This document shows, piece after piece, positions 35,420 through 44,505 of a stretch of 64,000 nt of DNA. Position 1 is the first letter of the stretch; the number at the start of each line of letters is the position of its first letter. The DNA lies in the NCBI GenBank assembly GCA_963760935.1, contig CAVXFB010000004.1, positions 49,631 through 113,630 of the forward strand, given 5' to 3'. Under the pieces are notes generated by a model. That model had not been told where the DNA came from. It made no database searches and saw nothing but the letters and a program-made list of their open reading frames with translations. This DNA comes from CAVXFB01 sp963760935 (GTDB lineage: Bacteria > Planctomycetota > Planctomycetia > Pirellulales > Thermoguttaceae). The position numbers and the translations under genes are program-made.

Positions 35420-37699
35420 ATGTCCGATCCCTCACCATCATCGCCAACGCCAACCGAAGACACCGCCGCAGCGCATCAGCCGTACGTCCCCGACAACGTC
35501 GTCTTGCCTGAGTTCACTTGGCCTGCGGTGCTGGTGGGCGCCGCGCTGGGAATTGTCTTCGGGGCGTCCTCGCTGTACCTCGTGCTGAAGGTCGGCATGA
35601 CTGTATCGGCGTCGATTCCGGTGGCCGTGCTTTCGATCACGTTATTCCGCCTCTTCACCCGCGTCTTTGGCGTTCGTCCAGCCACGATTCTGGAAAACAA
35701 CATCGTGCAGACGACCGGCTCGGCGGGCGAATCGATCGCCTTTGGCGTCGGCATCACCATGCCGGCCGTGATGATCCTTGGCTTCGAGATGGAGATCACC
35801 CGGGTGATGGTCGTCTCGATCCTCGGCGGACTGCTGGGCATCCTGATGATGATTCCGCTCCGCCGCGCGTTCATCGTCAAACAGCACGGCACGCTCAAAT
35901 ATCCCGAAGGGACGGCCTGCGCCGACGTGCTGATTATCGGCGAGACGGGCGGGGCAACGGCCAAAACGGTCTTCGCCGGATTCGGCGTCGCTTTTCTCTA
36001 CAAGTTTCTCTCGCAAGGAATGCGCCTTTGGAAGGACGTTATCAGCCAGCCGCTCGATTGGCTCAAAGGGGCGACGCCGGCGTTGGAGGCCGACCCGGCC
36101 TTGCTGGGCGTGGGCTATATCATCGGCACGCGGATCTCCTCGACGATGGTCGCCGGCGGTGTCCTGGCGTGGCTGGTTTTCTGTCCGGCCATCATGTACT
36201 TCGGGGCCGGCCTGAATGAACCGCTCGCTCCCGGCACCATGCTCATCCGCGATATGGACGCCGGTCAATTGCGCTATTTCTACGTGCTCTACATCGGCGC
36301 TGGGGCGGTGGCGGCCGGCGGCATCATCAGCCTCTGCCGGGCGTTGCCGTTGATCTTGTCGTCGATTCGCGCCGGGCTGCACGACATGCGATCGACGGCT
36401 CGCGCCGCCGGCAGGAGTGTTCCACGCACCGACCGTGATCTGTCACTGCGGTGGGTCTTTCTCGGCTCGATGTTGTTGGTGTTGGGCATCTGGGCTTTCC
36501 TCGTGTTCGATCCGCAGTCGGGCGGAGGATGGTCGCTCTCGGCCTTGTTCAACTGGGCCAATCTGGCGATCGGACTGGCCGCTGCCGTGCTGATTGTTCT
36601 CTTCGGATTTCTGTTCGTAACGGTTTCATCGCGACTGACCGGCGAAATTGGTTCCTCCTCGAATCCCATCTCCGGCATGACGGTGGCCACATTGCTGCTG
36701 ACGTGCTTGATCTTCCTCGCCTTGGGCCTTACGTCGCCCCGGCATCAATTGATCGCGCTATCGATCGCGGCGGTCGTGTGCATCGCCTCATCCAACGGCG
36801 GCACCACCTCGCAAGACCTCAAGACGGGCTTCCTCGTCGGCGCGACACCGAAGTGGCAACAGTTGAGCATTCTGGTGGGATCATTGTCGTCAGCCTTGGT
36901 GATCGGCGTGATCCTGTTAGGGCTCAACCAGGCCGGCACCGTCTACTCGAACAAGCATCTGCCCCAGCCAAAACAGCCGTTGAACTTGAGCCTGCTCGAA
37001 AAGGGCTCCCCGCGCGAAGCGGGGCCGAATAATGAAGGTTCGTTTTTCGTCTGGCACGCCACCGAGGGCAACCCGCAAGGCGTGCCGCCCGGCAAATATC
37101 TCGTCGACGCCGAGGGACAAGTCCGATGGCTGGTCGACCCAGGCATCAACGGCAAGCTGACGCATCGCGATGACGGCACGGAAGTCAGAAAGTTCAGCCC
37201 GCCGCAGGCCGAACTCTTCGCGCTGATTACCCACGGCATCCTCAATCAAAAACTGCCCTGGATCCTCGTGCTCTTGGGCGTGATTCTGGCGGTGGTCATG
37301 GAACTATGCGGCGTTTCGTCGCTGCCATTTGCGGTGGGCGTATATCTTCCACTCTCGTCGACCACGCCGATCTTCGTTGGCGGCATGGTGCGGTACGTGG
37401 TCGAGCGCGTCGGCCGCAAAAGGTCGGAGCGTCCGGCTTCGGAACTCGAGTCCGAAATGAGCCCCGGCGTGTTGCTGTCGACGGGCTACATCGCCGGAGG
37501 CACGATCGCCGGCGTGATTATCGCGTTTCTGTCGTTCAGCGATCGAATCGTCGGAGCCTTGGCGGTTGGCGAGCGCGTTCCCCATCAAGCCCTCATCGCG
37601 GCAGTCACGTTCGCGCTGCTGGCCGTTTTCTTGGCGATGGTAGGCCGCGGATGGATGCTGAAGAACAAGCCATCAACGACAGAAGGCCCGCCAGGTTGA
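35420..37699 (+). CDS. OPT-family oligopeptide/metal-chelate transporter
   Basis: A 759-residue inner-membrane transporter of the OPT family (TIGR00733-like group), proton-driven for small peptides or metal chelates. About 14 membrane helices are apparent. Family motifs include YLVLKVGMTVSASIPVAVLSITLFR, ILENNIVQTTGSAGESIAFGVG, the PEGTACADVLI segment after LKY, SSSNPISGMTV and SNGGTTSQDLKTGFLVGATPKWQQ. A hydrophilic insertion at about 515-600 (PPGKYLVDAEGQVRWLV) splits the C-terminal helices. GGAAGG precedes the ATG. A second, frameshifted OPT gene lies at 40016. Confidence 0.88.
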   Translation: MSDPSPSSPTPTEDTAAAHQPYVPDNVVLPEFTWPAVLVGAALGIVFGASSLYLVLKVGMTVSASIPVAVLSITLFRLFTRVFGVRPATILENNIVQTTGSAGESIAFGVGITMPAVMILGFEMEITRVMVVSILGGLLGILMMIPLRRAFIVKQHGTLKYPEGTACADVLIIGETGGATAKTVFAGFGVAFLYKFLSQGMRLWKDVISQPLDWLKGATPALEADPALLGVGYIIGTRISSTMVAGGVLAWLVFCPAIMYFGAGLNEPLAPGTMLIRDMDAGQLRYFYVLYIGAGAVAAGGIISLCRALPLILSSIRAGLHDMRSTARAAGRSVPRTDRDLSLRWVFLGSMLLVLGIWAFLVFDPQSGGGWSLSALFNWANLAIGLAAAVLIVLFGFLFVTVSSRLTGEIGSSSNPISGMTVATLLLTCLIFLALGLTSPRHQLIALSIAAVVCIASSNGGTTSQDLKTGFLVGATPKWQQLSILVGSLSSALVIGVILLGLNQAGTVYSNKHLPQPKQPLNLSLLEKGSPREAGPNNEGSFFVWHATEGNPQGVPPGKYLVDAEGQVRWLVDPGINGKLTHRDDGTEVRKFSPPQAELFALITHGILNQKLPWILVLLGVILAVVMELCGVSSLPFAVGVYLPLSSTTPIFVGGMVRYVVERVGRKRSERPASELESEMSPGVLLSTGYIAGGTIAGVIIAFLSFSDRIVGALAVGERVPHQALIAAVTFALLAVFLAMVGRGWMLKNKPSTTEGPPG

Positions 37700-37743
37700 G
37701 ACCTGCGGGCTTGGATGTTTTGCCGTGATAGTCGACGGGTCGG

Positions 37744-38409
37744 TTATCTGGTGGCTCTGTGTGGCTGAGGCGCCGGCGTTGGGGCCGGTCCAACGACACG
37801 ATCCGAGACGACGTTCCCCTCGGACGCACCGCCGTCCATGTAGCCGTCGAACACGCCCGGGGCGCTGCCGCCGCCGTTGCAGTGCTGGCAGCCACCGCCG
37901 CTGCCGCAACTATTGCAGCCGCCGCCGGCGTAATTTCCATGACAGTCGCACGGGTCCCAGCAGTCGGGCGGGTCGCTATAGAAGTCGCCCCAGTAGCGCT
38001 CGCCGCAGCTTCGGCCGCACCACCGGCCGGGCGTGAACAAGGCAAATACGCAACTGAGCGGACCGCGATACCACGCACGGCCACACGCGGCCGCACATGG
38101 ATCACCGCATGGATCACCGCACGGATCACCGCACGAATCGCCGCACGGGCCGCAGGCGCGTCCACAGGGCCGCCCACCGCTAACCTCGTAGCCAGTTTCG
38201 CAGTCGTTGCAGGCGCGTCCGCAGCGAGGACCGCAGCGAGGGCCGCACGTCGGCCCGCAAGTATCGCAGCCGTCATACGTTGTAGCGCAATCGCCTCCCC
38301 CGCCGAAACCCCGGCAGGGACGATAGCAGGCGATCGAGTGGCATAATCCGCATCCGGTGCTGGTAGCTACCAGCCCGGCGAACAGACCTAGGAGTATGAG
38401 CCGTTTCAC
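37744..38409 (-). CDS. Cysteine-rich lipoprotein with tandem C-G-D-P repeats
   Basis: A 221-residue protein. The N-terminus is a lipoprotein signal (MKRLILLGLFAGLVATSTGC) with the lipobox ATSTGC, so Cys20 is probably lipidated. The mature part has about 30 cysteines, mostly at four-residue spacing: CGPTCGPRCGPRCGRAC, then CGPCGDSCGDPCGDPCGDPC. Further ones lie in WDPCDCHGNYAGGGCNSCGSG. The tail is Pro/Ala-rich. Regular CxxxC spacing suggests dense disulfides or metal binding at the cell surface. I know no characterised family with this pattern. Low complexity makes orthology hard to judge. Confidence 0.7.
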   Translation of the reverse strand: MKRLILLGLFAGLVATSTGCGLCHSIACYRPCRGFGGGGDCATTYDGCDTCGPTCGPRCGPRCGRACNDCETGYEVSGGRPCGRACGPCGDSCGDPCGDPCGDPCAAACGRAWYRGPLSCVFALFTPGRWCGRSCGERYWGDFYSDPPDCWDPCDCHGNYAGGGCNSCGSGGGCQHCNGGGSAPGVFDGYMDGGASEGNVVSDRVVGPAPTPAPQPHRATR

Positions 38410-38599
38410 GATTCTTCCCTCGCGTTGAAGTCTTATGACAGACCCTCAGCAGGTGGTTATCGGCCGAACGATCGGTAGAATCGAGAAAATCGACAGAATC
38501 GAGCAAGTTTCAAGAGGATTCCCAATTTACCCACCCAGCCAGCCGTGAGAGCCGCGTTCCGGCTCAATCCCGTCGGCTAGCAGGTGACCGGCAAACGAC

Positions 38600-38605
38600 T
38601 ATAAT
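38600..38605 (+). promoter_or_regulatory. Candidate -10 box of ribBA
   Basis: A perfect TATAAT 25 bases ahead of the start codon and ten bases ahead of the AGGAGG ribosome site. The -35 region at the right distance (CTAGCA) is poor. No FMN riboswitch consensus is visible in the 220-base gap. Confidence 0.35.
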
Positions 38606-38629
38606 GAGTGATTGCCATAGGAGGTTGTA

Positions 38630-39833
38630 ATGTCGCACCGGTTATCGAGTATCGAAGCGGCGGTCGAGGCCGTTGCCGCGGGCAAGATCGTCGTCGTCAT
38701 GGACGCCGAGGACCGCGAAAACGAGGGGGATTTCATTTGCGCGGCCGAGAAGGTCACGCCCGAGATCGTCAATTTTATGATCACCCACGGGCGGGGGCAG
38801 CTTTGTATGCCGATCCTGCCCGAAGCGGCCGACCGGCTGGAATTGCCGCCGATCGTCGAGAACAACACGGCCCCGCTGCAGACGGCGTTCACCGTGCCGG
38901 TCGATCACCGCACTTGTCGCACGGGCGTGACGGCGCCGGAGCGGGCGCGCACGATCAACGAGATTCTCAACCCGCAATCGAAGCCGTCCGACTTTGTGCG
39001 TCCGGGACACCTCTATCCGTTGGTTGCCAAGGAGGGGGCGTGTCGCGCGCGCCGGCCACACTGAGTGCGCCGTCGATCTTGCCCGCATGGCAGGGCTGAA
39101 ACCGGCCGGCGTATTGATCGAAATCCTTGGCCAAAGCGGCGACCGCGCCACCCGCGATGAACTCTACGGGCTGGCCGACACGTTTCATCTCGAAATTATC
39201 ACCATCGAAGCGCTCATCCGTTATCGTCGCCGGAGCGAGAAGCTGGTGTATCGCTTGGCCGAGGCAAACCTGCCCACGCAGTTCGGTCCCGGCCGGATTA
39301 TCGGTTACGGAGTTCGGTACGAGGATCAAGAGCCGCTGGCGATCATTGTTGGCGAGCCAACCGCGCGGCCCGAGCCGCTCGTCCGGTTGCACTCGGCCTG
39401 CTTCACAGGCGACCTCTTGGCATCGCTGCGCTGCGACTGCGGCGACCAGCTTCAATTGGCCATGCGAATGATCGGGCAGGAAGGAGCCGGCGTGCTGGTC
39501 TATCTGCCGCAGGAAGGTCGCGGCATCGGGCTGATCGAAAAGATCAAAGCCTACAGTCTGCAAGATCAAGGCATGGATACTGTCGAGGCCAATATCGCGC
39601 TCGGCCATCAGGTGGATAGCCGCGACTACGGTGTGGGCATCCAGATTCTCAAAGACCTCGGCCTCCAGAAGGTGCGGCTCTTGACGAACAATCCCAAGAA
39701 GACCGACGCCTTCATTTATGGCGGCTTCGATCTGGAAGTGGTCGATCAGGTTCCGATTCTTGGCCCGATCCACGAACATAACGCCCGCTATATTGCCGCC
39801 AAGCGCGACAAGATGGGTCACAAGCTGCCCTGA
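38630..39833 (+). CDS. ribBA: RibBA: DHBP synthase / GTP cyclohydrolase II, frameshifted at the domain join
   Basis: A bifunctional riboflavin-pathway enzyme of about 400 residues. The N-terminal 3,4-dihydroxy-2-butanone 4-phosphate synthase has MDAEDRENEGDFICAAE, MITHGRGQLCMPI and RTGVTAPERARTI. The C-terminal GTP cyclohydrolase II has the zinc site CFTGDLLASLRCDCGDQLQ, YLPQEGRGIGLIEKIKAY and RLLTNNPKKTDAF. The frame breaks near 39030-39045, after LYPLVAKEG: a net +1 or -2 is needed to reach ARAGHTECAVDLARMAGL, and -2 (KEGGVxARAGHTE) fits the family better. AGGAGG precedes the ATG. ribE is elsewhere in the window. Confidence 0.9.
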
Positions 39834-40015
39834 CCTTTGAAATGCGGCGGTTCATCGCCGTTTTCGCCAAAGGACGGCGTGAAACTGCTCCGACGCAGCC
39901 CGCAAGAAAGGCGCCGATCAATTGCCGCATGCCAAGGTTGCTGCCTGCTGAATGACATGGCTCGACGCAACGGTGCCGAGTACAATGCGACAAAGTCCAC
40001 ACTGGCCCGCGAGAG

Positions 40016-42018
40016 ATGATCGAAACGATGGACCGTGAAGCACCTCCGCCCGAAGACACCTTTGAGCTACCCATCGCGGGCTTCGAGGGAACGCCGGAAG
40101 AAATCGAGCGGCAATGGTTTGAACAGGTCTACACGGGCCGCGGCGATAGCATGCGGCAGCTCACGTGGCGGGCCGTCTTGATGGGCTCGCTGTTGGGCGG
40201 CGTCCTGTCGCTAACAAACATCTACATTGGGCTTAAGTCTGGCTGGGGCTTCGGCGTTGCCATCACGGCCTGCATTCTCTCCTATGCGTCTTGGACCGGC
40301 CTCTACAAGCTCGGTCTGGCCAAGAGCAAGATGACCATTCTCGAAAACAACTGCATGCAATCGACCGCCAGTTCGGCGGGCTATTCGACTGGCGGTACGT
40401 TGGTGTCTGCGTTTTCAGCCTACATCATGCTCAACCACCATTCGCTGCCGCTGCCATTGATGCTGGGATGGATTTTCTTTCTTGCCATCCTCGGCGTAAC
40501 AATGGCCATTCCGATGAAGCGGCAGATGATCAACATCGAGCAGCTTCGTTTTCCCAGCGGCATCGCCGCGGCCGAGACTCTTCGAGCACTGCATTCGCAA
40601 GGCGAAAAAGGATCGCGCAAGCTAGGGCTCTCGCAACCGCCGGCCTGATCGCCGCGCTGAGCGAATTTTGGAAGACGGGTTTGATTGCAATCGGCAAAAA
40701 ACTGCAACTGCTTGGCGGATCCTGGGCCGATTACGGAGGCTATCTCAAGCAGTATTCAATCGGCACCATGGTGGACAAGGTCAATCACACTGTCTTCGGG
40801 CAGACGCTCATGAACCATACAGTACAGTTCGAGTGGGACTTGATCTTTATCGCCGCTGGTGCCCTAACGGGCTTGCGGGTGTGCGCGAGCATGTTCGTCA
40901 GCGCCACGTTATGTTGGGCCGTCTTCGTACCGATACTGCAATCGCACCACCTCATTTCCGAAACGGCACGCTACGAAGGTATTGTCGAATGGACTCTCTG
41001 GGGCGGTGTCTCGTGCATGGTCACTGCCAGCCTGCTTTCGTTCGCCATGCAATGGAAGAGTATCGTCCGGGCATTCCGCAGCTTGGCTCGCATCTTTACC
41101 GTCTTCGGGTCTAATACGCCGGCGCGGACCGAGATGGATGCTCTTGAGACGCCGATGTCGTGGTTTCTCCTTGGGCAGATCGTCTCATTAGTGGCGCTAT
41201 CGCTGCTGGCAAAATACACGTTCAACATGCCGTATTGGCAGAGTGCACTTGCGGTCTTGCTGTCGTTCTTCTTGGCGCTGGTGGCGTGCCGTGTGACCGG
41301 TGAAACTGACCAGACTCCGGTTGGCGCCATGGGCAAAGTCACGCAGCTCATCTTTGGTGCGATCTCTCCCGGCGAAGCGATGTTGCATACAAATGTCAAC
41401 CTCATGGCAGCGAACATCACGGCCGGTGCAGCCACGTCATCCGCCGACCTCTTGACGGACTTGAAAAGCGGCTATCTCCTGGGTGCCAACCCCCGCAAAC
41501 AGTTTCTTGCCCAATTCGCCGGCATCTTTGTAGGAACGGTTGTCACCGTTCTCTGCTTTAAGATTATGGTGCCGAACGAAACGTTTCTCGGAGGAGATCA
41601 GTTTCCCGCCCCAGCCGCGCAAGCCTGGAAGGCGGTGGCCGAAGTCATGAGCAAGGGCATCGAAAATCTTGCACCGGTGAAGCGATGGTCGCTATTGGTT
41701 GGCGCGATCGTCGGCATCCTACTGTCGCTCTCGTCCAAGCTCTTTCCAAAGTGCGAGAAGTGGATGCCTTCTCCGGCCGGAGTTGGGCTGGCCTGGACTT
41801 TTCACTGGTTCTTCAGCTTGTTGTTCTTCGTGGGGGCTCTAGCAGCGTACGGCTTCGAGAAGAAAGAGCCGGAAAAGTCGGCCGAATTCCTGTTTCCTGT
41901 CGCTTCCGGCATTGTAGCCGGCGGCTCGCTCATGGGCGTGCTGCTAATCTTCTTTGATAACGGCCCCCAAATGTTCAGCCAGATGATCGACGCAATCCAA
42001 CAGTTGATCCACAAATGA
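40016..42018 (+). CDS. Second OPT-family transporter, frameshifted
   Basis: About 667 residues after repair, with roughly 14 membrane helices. Motifs are GVLSLTNIYIGLKSGWGFGVAITACIL, TILENNCMQSTASSAGYSTGG, LRFPSGIAAAETLRALHS (the substrate-site loop) and LLTDLKSGYLLGANPRKQFLAQF. The break at 40620-40621 is one missing G: restoring it joins EKGSRK to ARALATAGLIAALSEFW. It is divergent in sequence from the OPT protein at 35420, so it is a paralogue of a different subgroup and not a recent duplicate. The ATG at 40016 is used; 40028 is also possible. Confidence 0.85.
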
Positions 42019-42138
42019 GGCTCTAGGTCAACGTTTTCACGCCCTCTGTGTATCGCCGCACAAGAAAACTGCGTCCGCGGCAACATCCACTTGACGCGTT
42101 GCAGCAATCATCCAACAAAGTTTCCGAAAGTACCGAAT

Positions 42139-44028
42139 ATGAAACGACGTACATTTCTGCAAACCACCGGTCTCGGTGTGGCCGCCACCGCCGTTGCCCG
42201 TGTCACGCTTGCGGCCAAGAATGCGGCTCCGCCGGTCAAAACGCTCCCCGCACGCAGCGATGTCCCGACCGCCGACACATGGGACCTGTCGAGCCTTTTT
42301 CCCAACGACAAGGCCTGGGACGAGGCCTTCGAGGCGTGGAAGAAACGCATCGAGGGCTACGGCCAATTTCGAGGCAAGCTCTCGGACAGCGCCGATACGC
42401 TCGCGGCTTGCCTCACCTTCGATCTTGACGCCGACCGTGCGGCCGAGCGACTGGGCACCTACGCCATGTTGAGTGCGGCCGTGGACCAATCGAACAGCGT
42501 CTACCAACGGATGCAGGGCCGGTTCGTCCAGGTCGCCAGTCGCGCCGCACAGCTCTCCAGCTATATCCGGCCCGAAATCCTGGCGATTCCCTCGGCGAAA
42601 ATCGACCAGATCATCAAGGCGCCGGGCTTGGCGCCGTACAAACTCCTGCTCACCCGCATCGTGCGATTCAGACCGCACACGCTCGGCGAGAAAGAGGAAC
42701 GGCTGCTGGCGATGCAGACCGAAATGGCCGAGGCGGCGGGAAAGATCTTCCGCCAACTCAATGATACGGACATGAAGTTCGGCCTGATAAAGAACGAGAA
42801 GGGCCAGGAAATTGAACTCACGCATGGCACGTTCAGCGCTCTGCTCTATTCGCCCGATCGCAAGGTGCGCGCCGCGGCGTTCCATGACTACTACAAACAA
42901 TATACGGCCCACGAGCACACGCTGGCCGCGTCGCTCGGCGCGTCGATCGATCGCGATGTGTATTATGCCAAGGTGCGGAACTACCCTTCGGCGATCGAAG
43001 CTGCTCTGTTCCCGGATCAAGTGCCCATAGCGGTATACGACAATTTGATAGCTTCGATCCATCGGCAACTGCCGGCGCTGTATCACTACTATGACGTGCG
43101 GCGGCGCAAGATGGGACTGAAGGACATCCATCACTACGACACCTACGTGCCGATTTTGGCGGAAGTCCGACGCCAGCGCACCTGGGATGAGGCCGTCGCC
43201 ACGGTGCTGACGGCCCTGAAGCCCCTGGGAAGCGAATATGGCGGCGTGCTCGAACGCGGTCTAAAAGACCGCTGGTGCGATCGCTACGAAAACCGTGGCA
43301 AGCGGAGCGGCGCTTTTTCGGCCGGTTCCTACGATGGCCAGCCGTACATCCTGATGAATTATCAGTCCGACGTGCTGGATCACGTTTTCACGCTGGCTCA
43401 CGAGGCTGGCCACTCCATGCACAGCTATTTCTCGGCGAAGAATCAGCCGTATGCCTATTACAATTACTCGATCTTCGTCGCCGAAGTGGCCAGCACCTTC
43501 AACGAGCAACTGCTTAGCAAGCACCTCTTGGACCGCGCCCGTGACAAGCACGAGCGGGCGTTTCTCCTAAATCGCCAGATCGACGCCATTCGGGCGACGA
43601 TTTTTCGGCAGACCATGTTTGCCGAGTTCGAGAAGCTTGCCCACGCGTCGGTCGAGTCGGGCGAGCCTGTGACGCTCGACCGGCTCACGGCGATCTACCA
43701 CGGCCTCTTGAAGCTATACTTTGGACCCGCTTTCACGCTCGATCCGGAATTGGACCTCGAATGCCTCCGAGTGCCGCATTTCTATCGAGGGTTTTACGTC
43801 TACAAATACGCCACCGGCATGTCGGCGGCCATGGCACTGGTCGATCGCGTCACTACAGGCGGCACGGCGGAGTTGAACGACTATCTGAACTTCCTCAAGG
43901 GAGGCTGCTCGAAAGATCCGCTCGACCTTCTGCGAGGGGCCGGCGTCGATATGGAAAAACCCGATCGCGTCGACCATGCCCTCGAACAGTTTGGGCAGAT
44001 GGTCGCGGAGTTGGATCAGCTTGTATAA
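42139..44028 (+). CDS. pepF: Oligoendopeptidase F (M3 family), exported by a Tat-like signal
   Basis: A 629-residue zinc peptidase. The catalytic helix TLAHEAGHSMHSYFSAKNQPYAYYNYSIFVAEVASTFNEQLL is at about residue 420, with HExxH and the downstream glutamate ligand. The N-terminal PepF helical domain (SSLFPNDKAWDEAFEAWKKRIEGYGQFRGKL) and the C-terminal YKYATGMSAAMALVDRV, FLKGGCSKDPLDLLRGAGVDM are family typical. MKRRTFLQTTGLGVAATAVARVTLAA is a twin-arginine-like leader, so the enzyme probably works in the periplasm, whereas most PepF enzymes are cytosolic. The ATG at 42139 starts this leader; the frame upstream lacks family features. Confidence 0.88.
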   Translation: MKRRTFLQTTGLGVAATAVARVTLAAKNAAPPVKTLPARSDVPTADTWDLSSLFPNDKAWDEAFEAWKKRIEGYGQFRGKLSDSADTLAACLTFDLDADRAAERLGTYAMLSAAVDQSNSVYQRMQGRFVQVASRAAQLSSYIRPEILAIPSAKIDQIIKAPGLAPYKLLLTRIVRFRPHTLGEKEERLLAMQTEMAEAAGKIFRQLNDTDMKFGLIKNEKGQEIELTHGTFSALLYSPDRKVRAAAFHDYYKQYTAHEHTLAASLGASIDRDVYYAKVRNYPSAIEAALFPDQVPIAVYDNLIASIHRQLPALYHYYDVRRRKMGLKDIHHYDTYVPILAEVRRQRTWDEAVATVLTALKPLGSEYGGVLERGLKDRWCDRYENRGKRSGAFSAGSYDGQPYILMNYQSDVLDHVFTLAHEAGHSMHSYFSAKNQPYAYYNYSIFVAEVASTFNEQLLSKHLLDRARDKHERAFLLNRQIDAIRATIFRQTMFAEFEKLAHASVESGEPVTLDRLTAIYHGLLKLYFGPAFTLDPELDLECLRVPHFYRGFYVYKYATGMSAAMALVDRVTTGGTAELNDYLNFLKGGCSKDPLDLLRGAGVDMEKPDRVDHALEQFGQMVAELDQLV

Positions 44029-44181
44029 GGACGTGCCCTTACGCACCCGCAGCAACGTTCGGAAAGCGAACGGCGGATGCGACCAGATTCGGGCCCGGCG
44101 TGGCGAGAAAAGGCTCGGTTTGAGCCTCGCCCTCGTCCTTTCAAGCTGGACCATCACCCGTTCTAATTAACCCCCCCGGGG

Positions 44182-44210
44182 TTGACACTGACGCCTCTCC
44201 ACAGTACAGT
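44182..44210 (+). promoter_or_regulatory. Promoter of the cimA leader
   Basis: A perfect -35 box TTGACA (44182-44187), a 17-base spacer, and a -10 box TACAGT (44205-44210, four of six consensus). Transcription would start near 44217, 290 bases before cimA, which leaves room for the attenuator leader. Confidence 0.6.
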
Positions 44211-44245
44211 TGCACAGTATGATTGAATAGTCCCGAGCCGAACCC

Positions 44246-44338
44246 ATGATATCTCCGCTCCCCAACTCGATGAAACTAATGACCGTGGCCATAGGCGGCA
44301 TCGCGGTCGTTATTATTAGCGGGGAGATTCGGCCGTAG
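44246..44338 (+). CDS. Putative Ile/Val-rich attenuator leader peptide of cimA
   Basis: A 30-codon frame with alternative starts at 44270 and 44279. The segment MTVAIGGIAVVIISGEIRP has five Ile and three Val in 15 residues, including consecutive GTC GTT ATT ATT codons at 44306-44317, like the known ilv operon leader peptides. It ends in TAG at 44336. The stop codon overlaps the left arm of a predicted antiterminator and a U-tract terminator follows 33 bases later. No clear Shine-Dalgarno is seen, which is common in this window. A translated control element, not a functional protein, is the likely role. Confidence 0.55.
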   Translation: MISPLPNSMKLMTVAIGGIAVVIISGEIRP

Positions 44339-44370
44339 GGCTTCCGGCGTAAGACACCGAACTGAAGGAG

Positions 44371-44401
44371 CCCTGGGGCCAAAACGGCTTCGGGGTTTTT
44401 T
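44371..44401 (+). terminator. Intrinsic terminator/attenuator upstream of cimA
   Basis: Arm CCCTGGGGCC (44371-44380) pairs over ten positions, three of them G-T, with GGCTTCGGGG (44386-44395) around loop AAAAC, followed by six T. A competing stem pairs 44336-44345 with 44367-44375 (nine pairs, one bulge) and would remove the left side of the terminator. It lies 104 bases before the cimA start. Confidence 0.7.
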
Positions 44402-44505
44402 GTTGGGGCCAGAATGCACAGTGCCATTCGGAAGAAGCAAACGGAAATTCCGTTTCATCCATATAACGACAACTGGGCGTTGAGCAGCGCAGCTCTCTAA
44501 CTTCC

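Noticed and set aside
38410..38629. FMN riboswitch upstream of ribBA
   Set aside because: None of the conserved RFN-element sequence is visible in the gap.
44217..44401. Stand-alone small RNA such as 6S RNA
   Set aside because: Length and rod-like folding would fit, but the Ile/Val-rich frame, the competing stems and the position before cimA are better explained by attenuation.
44167..44427. 86-codon minus-strand frame over the cimA leader
   Set aside because: Antisense to the promoter, leader peptide and terminator, with no ribosome site.
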